A stretch of DNA of 5,535 nucleotides from Clostridiaceae bacterium (GTDB lineage: Bacteria; Bacillota; Clostridia; Acetivibrionales; DUMC01), in assembly GCA_012512865.1 (NCBI GenBank), contig JAAZDH010000356.1, positions 1-5,535 on the forward strand. Direction: 5' to 3'. Positions 1 through 5,411 of this stretch are shown piece after piece. The notes beneath the pieces were generated by a model that saw only the letters and a program-made list of their open reading frames with translations, made no database searches and was not told the DNA's origin. Position 1 is the first letter of the stretch; each line of letters begins with the position of its first letter. Position numbers and translations under genes: made by a program.

Positions 1-1
1 A

Positions 2-1120
2 AAAATAATGAATGCGGAGAATACAGGGAATATAGGTATAAAAAAACTGTATGCTAATACGTTATTATCTCTTGCTGCCGGAAGGCATATTTTGAATGGA
101 AGCCCTCTTGCTTTTGGCGAGGGAGATGTAAAAGGGAGAATAAAAAATGTATTAAACTATAAAAGGCCAAGGTTTTGGATAGTGTTATGTTCAATCATCA
201 TTGTGGCAGCAATAGGAATTGGATTAGCGGCAGATCCCAAGTCTATAGCATTATTTAATGGTTTATCCTATCGCGTTAAAGAAATTCTATACCAAGCACC
301 TATGTACTCTTTTAGCTATACATTGGATAATGCACCTCAATACAGTATTTCATCCGACTATAAGCTTTACAGTAAAGAGAACAACGATGAAGATTGGGTC
401 ATGCATGGCGTATTGTATTCTTGTGAAATAAGCAGACAAGAATTATTAGCACTATTCCTTTCACCATCTGATAATGTTCGTGAAGCAATTAATAAAGCGA
501 AATTGATTTATCGTGCAGATAAAGATGATGATGAAATTAAGACATTTTATTTAGTGATGCAGCTTGAGGACGGGAACGTGCTGCTTGCTTTAGGGTATGA
601 CAACGGTGAAAATCGTCACATTCGCTGGCTGTTTAGATTAGAGAAAATGAATGATACACAGGGGGCGATCCTGGAACCGCCGATTCTTACCCCGGATATG
701 AGTGTCGGTATCGGTGTGATTCTGGATTATGCCGATGATGAGCGCCTGGTTTTCCACGGGTATTTCGGCCTGTTTGTCTACGACCTGAAAGCGGGAAAAA
801 TCACCTTCGCAGCCGATTTGGGAAAAGCTGTAGGCACGACGGTTATTCAGGGCAGCGAGGGTGCTGCCGTGAGAGTCAGTGAAGACGGAAATACCATACA
901 ACTTTACTATTACCCCGAGCGGGGGAGACCTAAAATGGCTTATACTATTGATACCCGTACCGGAAGCTATACTTATGACAATTATGTGCCAGTTTCCCAT
1001 TACTTTTCCCCGCCTGATGAGATGTACGACCGGTTTTCAGGTGCTACGCTGGGAGAACTTACCTACACCGATGGCAAAAAAAGCTGGCTGATTTTTGCGG
1101 ATTGGCATTGGGCGAACTAA
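2..1120 (+). CDS. BlaR1/MecR1-type M56 membrane peptidase, C-terminal part (5' end outside window)
   Basis: The frame is open to the left edge; an ATG at 8 exists but has no ribosome binding site, and the protein reads as the interior of a larger one, so the gene should begin upstream. Seen, counting from that ATG: a segment with TLLSLAAGR and LAFGEG (about residues 18-39), which in M56 proteins follows the zinc-peptidase core; a KGRIKNVLNYKRP stretch; one membrane helix at about 56-74; then about 295 residues likely outside the membrane. The HExxH catalytic motif is not in the window. By family knowledge, BlaR1/MecR1 proteins sense cell-wall antibiotics and cleave a BlaI-type repressor; many clostridial relatives carry other sensor regions, and this one lacks recognisable penicillin-binding motifs, so its ligand is unknown. 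The last ~150 residues (from ILTPDMS, with ILDYADD and FHGYFGLFVYDL) resemble a C-terminal region common in such proteins. Base composition changes near 640-660. Family placement is firm, function less so. Confidence 0.8.
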   Translation, partial: KIMNAENTGNIGIKKLYANTLLSLAAGRHILNGSPLAFGEGDVKGRIKNVLNYKRPRFWIVLCSIIIVAAIGIGLAADPKSIALFNGLSYRVKEILYQAPMYSFSYTLDNAPQYSISSDYKLYSKENNDEDWVMHGVLYSCEISRQELLALFLSPSDNVREAINKAKLIYRADKDDDEIKTFYLVMQLEDGNVLLALGYDNGENRHIRWLFRLEKMNDTQGAILEPPILTPDMSVGIGVILDYADDERLVFHGYFGLFVYDLKAGKITFAADLGKAVGTTVIQGSEGAAVRVSEDGNTIQLYYYPERGRPKMAYTIDTRTGSYTYDNYVPVSHYFSPPDEMYDRFSGATLGELTYTDGKKSWLIFADWHWAN

Positions 1121-1206
1121 GGGTTGTTTAAGTATGTGTTTGAAGCATCACCGGTGTTACTACAGGGTTGATGTACGGTCAGAGAGTCAAGGGTCATGCG
1201 TATGCC

Positions 1207-1232
1207 GTTCAAATCAATAAATCGATTTGAAC
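1207..1232. repeat. Perfect 9-bp inverted repeat at the end of the MerR-linked gene
   Basis: GTTCAAATC at 1207-1215 and GATTTGAAC at 1224-1232 are exact reverse complements around an 8-base loop. The repeat overlaps the stop codon of the minus-strand gene ending at 1214 and lies in the 93-base gap between two convergent genes. It could be a weak bidirectional terminator, but the stem is AT-rich and neither side has a T run. Confidence 0.4.
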
Positions 1233-1780
1233 AACTCTTCTGTCGCTTTCATATATTTGTCAACCATGTTATTGATTCGGCTGCGGAATACTTCCGCAGT
1301 CTTGTTATCATGCCGGGTTAATTCCGCCAATTCCGAATCGGGCTTTTCTATAATTTCTTTACTTATCTGCATGGTCTCCTGGTTAATATCTGACAGAATT
1401 CTCTCCAGTTGCTCCCTTTGTTCCGGAGAGGCCTTGGATGCAGTATAATGAAGTTCCCTGAAAATCAGATCATAACTCGATATCAGCAAGTCATGCATCT
1501 TTGTATGGAGACGATCCATGTAATTGTAGGGGAAGTTATAACATGTTTGGTTTACATACATGACAGAGCCGTTGTGATCCCATGTTTCCTTTTCGTGAAA
1601 ATCCAGATTATGGTCCTGGACCCAACTTGCCATACGGTAAAGCTCAGACCATTCCTGCCTTGCTGCATTGGCAGCTTCCTCCCTACCCCGCTCCAGGCTT
1701 CTGAAGCCCTGGATTGAAGCAAAGACACCGATTAAAAGGCTGCACAGCAGAATTAATGCAGTAGTGCGAAAACCACGCAA
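1214..1780 (-). CDS. Membrane-anchored helical domain protein, probably the C-terminal half of the upstream MerR-type regulator
   Basis: No family recognised. The frame opens with TTG at 1780-1778 and codes for 188 residues: one hydrophobic helix at about 6-26 (TTALILLCSLLIGVF) preceded by arginines, then about 160 polar residues, mostly helical, with one cysteine at 80 and a helix-rich stretch at 117-187. Residues 2 and 5 are Arg, which predicts a cytoplasmic N terminus and an extracytoplasmic C domain. The TTG has no Shine-Dalgarno in the usual place; the nearest AAGGA is over 20 bases upstream. The frame stays open upstream of TTG and overlaps the MerR frame by 98 bases. Deleting one C from the CCCC run (GGGG at 1791-1794 on the plus strand) joins the two as ISPTPGLRGFR. 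It is therefore probably not an independent gene but the end of a frameshifted single gene. The alternative is a coupled second cistron. Confidence 0.6.
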   Translation of the reverse strand: MRGFRTTALILLCSLLIGVFASIQGFRSLERGREEAANAARQEWSELYRMASWVQDHNLDFHEKETWDHNGSVMYVNQTCYNFPYNYMDRLHTKMHDLLISSYDLIFRELHYTASKASPEQREQLERILSDINQETMQISKEIIEKPDSELAELTRHDNKTAEVFRSRINNMVDKYMKATEELFKSIY

Positions 1781-2522
1781 GCCGGGCGTCGGGGCTGATC
1801 CATTCCTTATAGCTGATATTTCGCATTGTTTTTATAAAAATATACGAGACAGCGCCGATCAACAGCCCAAACTGAGGGATCAGGATCCACTTCCAGCCCA
1901 AATTGTCCCGGTAGGACGGAATATAGCCCAGGTAGTATATGTTCCTCCATGTCAGCAGCCCTATAATCAAAATCAAAACAACAGATGCGATATATAAAAC
2001 TGCAGTGCCTGTGATTTTCCTCCGGGTTTCCCTTTTGTCCTTCATCGACTGCCGTTCATAGTAGTCCTGAACCTCCCTGTCCATCTCTTCCTTTGTCAAA
2101 CCATCTATCTTGTAAAACTGCAGTTTCACATCCGCTTCCGGAAGCGACCTGTCTTGTGCAATTTCCTTCAGATATTCTCCAAGATCCCGGACAGACGAAA
2201 CTGAGCCGTACTCTATCTGCTTTAGCCGCTCCATCACTCTGGTCTTAAACTCAAGATCAACTGCGTTTTTTTTCCGGTAACTGTTTAATATCCCGGGAAT
2301 CCTTTCTGGATCATTCTGCATAGTTGCAATATCGGAAATGGAAAAGTCCAGTTTTCTGAGACATGCAATCAGGTTCAGCTGATCTATATCATGCTTCGTA
2401 TAGCTGCGGAAAATCCTGCCGTTGATTTCCGTCTGTCCAGGATGGATCAGTTGCTTTTCTTCATAGAATCGAATTGTTTTTTCTGTCAAACCTGTTATTT
2501 GGGATACTTCTTTGATTCTCAT
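1683..2522 (-). CDS. MerR-family transcriptional regulator with C-terminal membrane segments (end probably frameshifted)
   Basis: The first ~70 residues are a MerR winged helix-turn-helix: MRIKEVSQITGLTEKTIRFYE with the conserved TIRFYEEKQLIHP, then RSYTKHDIDQLNLIACLR and an F-S-I-SDI element. A helical linker (about 80-165) follows where soluble MerR proteins have their dimer coiled coil. A basic KDKRETRRK stretch leads into membrane helix 1 (about 170-190) and, after a ~20-residue loop, helix 2 (about 211-231). MerR proteins bind a palindrome in an overlong promoter spacer and twist the DNA to activate; such a site lies just upstream. The start at 2522 is chosen because AGGAGGT lies 10 bases before the ATG and the protein begins at the family's usual position; an in-frame ATG at 2558 would lie inside the promoter. 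After residue ~244 the sequence (DARLAWFSHYC...) looks non-native, and a one-base shift continues into the 1214-1780 frame. The signal is unknown. Confidence 0.85.
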   Translation of the reverse strand: MRIKEVSQITGLTEKTIRFYEEKQLIHPGQTEINGRIFRSYTKHDIDQLNLIACLRKLDFSISDIATMQNDPERIPGILNSYRKKNAVDLEFKTRVMERLKQIEYGSVSSVRDLGEYLKEIAQDRSLPEADVKLQFYKIDGLTKEEMDREVQDYYERQSMKDKRETRRKITGTAVLYIASVVLILIIGLLTWRNIYYLGYIPSYRDNLGWKWILIPQFGLLIGAVSYIFIKTMRNISYKEWISPDARLAWFSHYCINSAVQPFNRCLCFNPGLQKPGAG

Positions 2523-2548
2523 GGTGCCTGTGACCTCCTCTCTCCCCA

Positions 2549-2579
2549 AAAATAACATATTCCCTTAGGGAATAAGCAA
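2549..2579 (-). promoter_or_regulatory. MerR-type promoter with palindromic operator
   Basis: Read on the minus strand, a -35 box TTGCTT (2579-2574) and a -10 box TATTTT (2554-2549) are 19 bases apart. The spacer contains ATTCCCTAAGGGAAT (2573-2559), a perfect palindrome with 7-base arms around one central base. A 19-bp spacer filled by a dyad is the hallmark of promoters activated by MerR-family proteins, so autoregulation of the regulator downstream is likely. A normal 16-bp spacing to TATGTT is also possible and would instead fit simple repression. The gene's AGGAGGT ribosome site follows about 10 bases after the -10 box. Confidence 0.65.
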
Positions 2580-2686
2580 GTGTTTTTTTTATAAAACTAT
2601 CAATTATTTTGCGGTGCGGATTCTTAAATTAATCCAGGAAAATCTATGCAAATTTTATCACATTAAAATGCTTGAAAAAAGGTTTA

Positions 2687-2738
2687 ACTCTTCTGCAATT
2701 AGAGTAAGTATTTTCACTTTACGGCAGGAGTCTTTTTT
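2687..2738 (+). terminator. Possible Rho-independent terminator or attenuator hairpin
   Basis: ACTC-TT-CTGC (2687-2696) can pair with GCAGGAGT (2724-2731), giving 8 pairs with a 2-base bulge. An inner pairing of GTAAG with CTTTAC is also possible. Six T bases (2733-2738) follow directly. No plus-strand gene lies immediately upstream, so it may act on a leader transcript or be a remnant. The large loop and bulge make this tentative. Confidence 0.3.
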
Positions 2739-2769
2739 GTAAGATATTTTGCAGGGGAATAATAGGTTT

Positions 2770-2910
2770 ATGACTGACAAACTGACCGGCAGACTTCTTA
2801 TTAAAGTATATGAAACGTCCGGGATCCAATATTTTAACGATGACATAAGGTATATTCTTGAAAATGTGATTAAAGAACTGTATTATTCACATAGAGAGGT
2901 CTATTATTAA
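2770..2910 (+). CDS. Possible small ORF, 46 codons, unknown
   Basis: ATG at 2770 opens a frame of 46 residues starting MTDKLTGRLLIKVYE and ending in a TAA at 2908. The composition is protein-like, with charged and aromatic residues well mixed and a likely helix in IRYILENVIKELYY. An AGGGG lies 12 bases before the ATG, too far for a strong ribosome site. I recognise no family. It could be a small protein, or the 5' remnant of the decayed reading frame that follows in another phase. Chance cannot be excluded at this length and AT content. Confidence 0.25.
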   Translation: MTDKLTGRLLIKVYETSGIQYFNDDIRYILENVIKELYYSHREVYY

Positions 2911-2918
2911 TAATTAGT

Positions 2919-3398
2919 ATGCTACTATACTTTAAAATTGTTCCTAAAATAGGCATATTATTAGCGTTTAATGTAGGGGAAGAAGCGTTAGAAAATCTTA
3001 AGGGAATTATAAATATTGTAGATAAATGGCAGGATGCTATCAAAGAGGTCATAGCAGTATATGGCAGCTGCAACAGTATAGTAAATTTGGCAGTGGGCTC
3101 TAGAAGGTACTTGGTGTATATAAATACGTCGAACGTAATCATGTAATCCGGCTGCACTGGCGAGGGATTTGAAATATATGACGGTGCAAGGAAAATGGAA
3201 ATATTGTTGCAATGAGTATTATGTGTTTTTATAAAATCTGTCCTATACTTTTTTAATCTTGCTGGTAAAAGAGTACTTCTTACTGATATGTTCTCGAAAA
3301 TAGCAAAGACGTAGGCACTGCGTCCTGTACCGATATTTAGAAATATGCTTCGAAGGCAAATAAAGGGGGTATTGAGTTTTGTGGGCAAATCTAGATAA
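2919..3398 (+). pseudogene. Decayed plus-strand reading frame, family unknown
   Basis: One phase reads as plausible protein for about 160 codons, interrupted by TAA at 3144, TGA at 3213 and TAG at 3312. Segments such as EALENLKGIINIVDKWQDA, SRRYLVYINTSNV, GEGFEIYDGARKMEIL, KRVLLTDMFSKIAKT and ALRPVPIFRNML have the balanced composition of real protein. The ATG at 2919 has no ribosome binding site. The frame runs past the deaminase start to a TAA at 3396. I do not recognise the family. The reading as a dead gene is an inference from composition; AT-rich non-coding sequence could give part of this by chance. Confidence 0.25.
3207..3235 (+). promoter_or_regulatory. Sigma-A-type promoter upstream of the deaminase
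   Basis: TTGCAA (3207-3212) and TATAAA (3230-3235) are separated by exactly 17 bases, close to the housekeeping consensus. Transcription would start near 3242, leaving a leader of about 135 bases before the TTG start at 3379. The leader has a short GACG/CGTC pairing near 3308-3324 but no riboswitch that I recognise. Confidence 0.5.
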
Positions 3399-3930
3399 AC
3401 CTTGGCAAGTTTGTTTTGAATTAGGGTGGAGATCATTTAAAAAAGGCTCTATTCCAATTGGTGCAGTTGTTGTGAATGAAAATGGGGAGGTAATATCACA
3501 AGGTAGAAGTTTGCAATATGAAAATGAGGGAGAGAATGGAGAAGTTTTCCGCCATAAACTTTCTCATGCTGAATTGAATGCACTTCTTAAGGTTAGCGAA
3601 TTTGATCACCCAAGAATTAGAAATTATACACTATACACAACTACTGAACCTTGCCCACTATGTTTTGGTGCATTAGTTATGGCTAATGTAATAAACTTAA
3701 GATATGCAGCTAGAGATAGATATGCAGGAAGCACGAGTTTAAATAGCTCTAGTCGTTATATTTCAAGTAAGAAAATTAATATAGAAGGTCCTCTTTTTGA
3801 GCTGGAAAAAGTACAAATTACGATTCACACAACTTATGAACTAATGCGGGATTATGGTACTGACAGGTTATGCTACTGCAGTATCTTTATGGTGGAATGC
3901 ACAACTCAGCGTAATTATCAATATTATTAA
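3379..3930 (+). CDS. Nucleoside deaminase (CDA/TadA-like), C terminus replaced by foreign sequence
   Basis: A zinc-dependent deaminase of the cytidine/deoxycytidylate deaminase superfamily, cytoplasmic, hydrolysing an amino group from a base, nucleoside or nucleotide. The metal site is complete: HAE at residues 63-65 (zinc ligand His, proton-shuttle Glu) and PCPLC at 91-95 (two zinc Cys). IPIGAVVV at 25-32 is the usual first core strand, and YTLYTTTEPC leads into the second motif. The exact substrate cannot be read; the layout suggests a nucleoside deaminase rather than tRNA-specific TadA. The start is TTG at 3379, with AAAGGGGGT ending 8 bases upstream and an in-frame stop at 3373-3375; no ATG competes. 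The family-like sequence ends around YELMRDYGTDR (residue ~163); the last ~20 residues come from reading the adjoining ABC gene in the wrong frame, so the usual C-terminal helix is lost. The core is intact, so activity is possible but stability is doubtful. Confidence 0.8.
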   Translation: MWANLDKPWQVCFELGWRSFKKGSIPIGAVVVNENGEVISQGRSLQYENEGENGEVFRHKLSHAELNALLKVSEFDHPRIRNYTLYTTTEPCPLCFGALVMANVINLRYAARDRYAGSTSLNSSSRYISSKKINIEGPLFELEKVQITIHTTYELMRDYGTDRLCYCSIFMVECTTQRNYQYY

Positions 3931-4758
3931 CACAAACAATTTTGTTCCCATGAGAACAATAATAATTGCAGTAATTACTATTTTTAGCAGCGCAGGGATG
4001 GCATACTTGTCTAGCATTTGCTCGGGCTGGACATGTGAAACGCTGGCGCACGATCTCCGCATGGGATACGCGGAGCATTTCACGGCCTTGCAAATAACCG
4101 AAATTGAAAATTTCAATGCGGGTTAACAACTTTCCAAGCTTCAAAATGAAATAAACGGTATATCTTGCTTTCTTCATACTAACCTGTTTGCTATTGCAGA
4201 TGATTTGCTAAAATTTATTGCTACCTTTTCCTGGATGCTTTGGCTCAATCCCAAGCTGACGCTGTCTGCCAATGCGCCAACCATCATTATCATATTATAT
4301 ACGGTTTATTCCAGTAAGCTCATTGGTAAATCAGTTCAAAAGAGCCAAGAGGCGAATGCGCAGATGAATAGTTTTGCGGATACGCTAATTGCAGTATTTC
4401 CAATTCTGAGTTTATTTGATGCAAATCTTCTCATGCAGGAAAAATACAATGCAGTACTTGAACAATGGAAAAATGCATGCATCTCGGAAGAAAGCAGGCG
4501 GGCAAAACTGATGTCACTGTCAGCCTTGCTGTCTTGCATACCTCTATTATTGCTTTTTTATTATTGCTTTTTTTAATTGGTGGCACTCAAGTTATTCAAG
4601 GAACGGCAACAATTGGTACTTTATATGCTTTCATCAATCTTTCCGGGAATGTATCCGGCGTGATGATGAATATGCCGGGACGGATTGCCGTGTTCCGAAG
4701 GTTCACAGCCAATATGAACCGGATAGAACCGTATGTATCAATAGATACAGGGAGATAA
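3854..4758 (+). pseudogene. ABC exporter membrane domain, truncated and broken in several places
   Basis: The membrane half of an ABC exporter that was probably fused to the ATPase domain at 4773-5411. Recognisable sequence begins at GYATAVSLWWNAQL (about 3866), inside or just before membrane helix 1, and includes the loop SGWTCETLAHDLRMGY and a QLSKLQNEI coupling region. Helices fall at about 3866-3930, 3950-4020, 4190-4250, 4260-4320, 4510-4600 and 4610-4690, giving six. Lesions seen: the native start is missing, replaced by the deaminase end; a TAA at 4124-4126 interrupts ENFNAG-QLSKLQ; a 14-bp tandem duplication at 4545-4572 shifts the frame; and the frame stops at 4758, 15 bases before the ATPase domain in another phase. 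Undoing these restores one continuous protein. The original substrate is unknown. The ATG at 3854 has only a weak GGGA nearby, so little product is expected. Confidence 0.8.
4545..4572 (+). repeat. 14-bp perfect tandem duplication
   Basis: TATTATTGCTTTTT occurs twice back to back, at 4545-4558 and 4559-4572. Because 14 is not a multiple of three, it shifts the ABC membrane-domain frame and produces a TAA at 4574. Removing one copy restores IPLLLLFLIGGTQ through membrane helix 5. Replication slippage is the likely cause. Confidence 0.9.
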
Positions 4759-4772
4759 AGGGAGACAGGGAA

Positions 4773-5411
4773 ATGAGCATACATATCATAAACTTATCTT
4801 TTGCTTATGGTGATAACCAGGTCTTGCGCGATATAAATTTAAATGTTGAAACTGGTGAAAAAATTGGGATTATCGGGGTGAGCGGCTGTGGGAAGAGCAC
4901 ACTTTTGAAGCTCCTGGCCGGACTGTATTCACCTCAAAATGGCATTGTTGAAGTTCATGGGATGTGCAAGCCTGAGAATATTCGCAAACTTGTGTCAATG
5001 GTGATGCAAAATACAATGTTGTTTCCGGCAAGTATAAAAGAAAATATTACCTGCGGGCACCCTATGAGTGATGAAGTAATCAAGCAAGCTTGTGATGCAG
5101 CCCAGCTTTCGGATTGGATTGCCGCATTGCCGGACAAAATGGATACTTTTGTCGGGGAACGGGGAGGAAAGGTATCGGGCGGACAGGCACAACGCATTGC
5201 TATTGCCCGTGCCATTGCCAAAGATGCACCGGTCGTTCTGCTGGATGAGGCAACAAGCGCCCTCGATGGTGATACAAGCCATGCCGTTTTGTCTGCACTT
5301 GATAATCTTACAAGAGGGAAAACTGTTGTAAGCGTAAGCCACCGGCCTGAAATCCTGGCTGGATGCAACCGTATATACCGGCTGGAAGGAGGGCAGCTTC
5401 ACAATGCGTAA
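4773..5411 (+). CDS. ABC exporter ATP-binding domain, complete, detached from its membrane domain by a frameshift
   Basis: A 212-residue nucleotide-binding domain with every motif present: aromatic Y12 before the core, Walker A GVSGCGKST (35-43), Q-loop Gln79, signature VSGGQ (134-138, Val for the usual Leu), Walker B VVLLDE (154-159) followed by the D-loop SALD, and H-loop His190. Such domains hydrolyse ATP to drive exporter conformational change. Here the domain was probably the C-terminal half of the subunit at 3854-4758: inserting one G in the GGG at 4750-4752 would join them as DTGEIKGDREMSI. As it stands, translation could begin at ATG 4773, since AAAGGGAG lies 8 bases upstream, giving a free ATPase domain. 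Its end overlaps the next ABC gene by 8 bases, a coupled arrangement typical of heterodimeric exporter pairs. The coding sequence has no lesion, so it either decayed recently or is still used. Confidence 0.85.
   Translation: MSIHIINLSFAYGDNQVLRDINLNVETGEKIGIIGVSGCGKSTLLKLLAGLYSPQNGIVEVHGMCKPENIRKLVSMVMQNTMLFPASIKENITCGHPMSDEVIKQACDAAQLSDWIAALPDKMDTFVGERGGKVSGGQAQRIAIARAIAKDAPVVLLDEATSALDGDTSHAVLSALDNLTRGKTVVSVSHRPEILAGCNRIYRLEGGQLHNA

Larger units (their letters stand above)
2580..3378. other. AT-rich 800-base stretch without a convincing intact gene
   Basis: This stretch separates the divergent MerR-type and deaminase genes. It holds, in order: T-rich sequence behind the MerR promoter; a possible hairpin with a T run at 2687-2738; a possible 46-codon ORF at 2770-2910; a plus-strand frame (2919-3398) that reads like protein but has three internal stops; and a promoter at 3207-3235 serving the deaminase. 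A long minus-strand frame also crosses it, but it has the Ser/Thr/Ile/Asn-rich composition of an antisense shadow. No insertion-sequence ends, tRNA or known riboswitch was recognised. Confidence 0.5.

Noticed and set aside
638..1091. Overlapping minus- and plus-strand frames within the M56 gene
   Set aside because: They lie within a longer, family-recognisable coding frame and look like by-products of its GC-richer codons.
1753..1803. ATG at 1803 (minus strand, MDQPRRPACVV...) as start of the second MerR-linked gene
   Set aside because: AAGGA directly abuts the ATG with no spacer, and the frame stops after 16 codons without joining the 1214-1780 frame.
2523..2558. Upstream ATG at 2558 as start of the MerR-type gene
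   Set aside because: It falls inside the promoter next to the palindrome, has no ribosome site, and adds 12 residues before the conserved MerR N terminus; ATG 2522 has AGGAGGT.
3242..3378. Purine or other riboswitch in the deaminase leader
   Set aside because: No conserved core of a known class could be seen; only a short 4-bp pairing is present.
2580..3378. Insertion-sequence remnant as the source of the gene junctions
   Set aside because: No terminal inverted repeats, target-site duplications or transposase motifs were found.
2870..3436. Minus-strand 188-codon open frame
   Set aside because: It is rich in Ile, Ser, Thr, Asn and Pro without motifs, has no ribosome site that I could see, and lies opposite a more protein-like plus-strand phase and the deaminase start. 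It looks like an antisense shadow, though it is not fully excluded.
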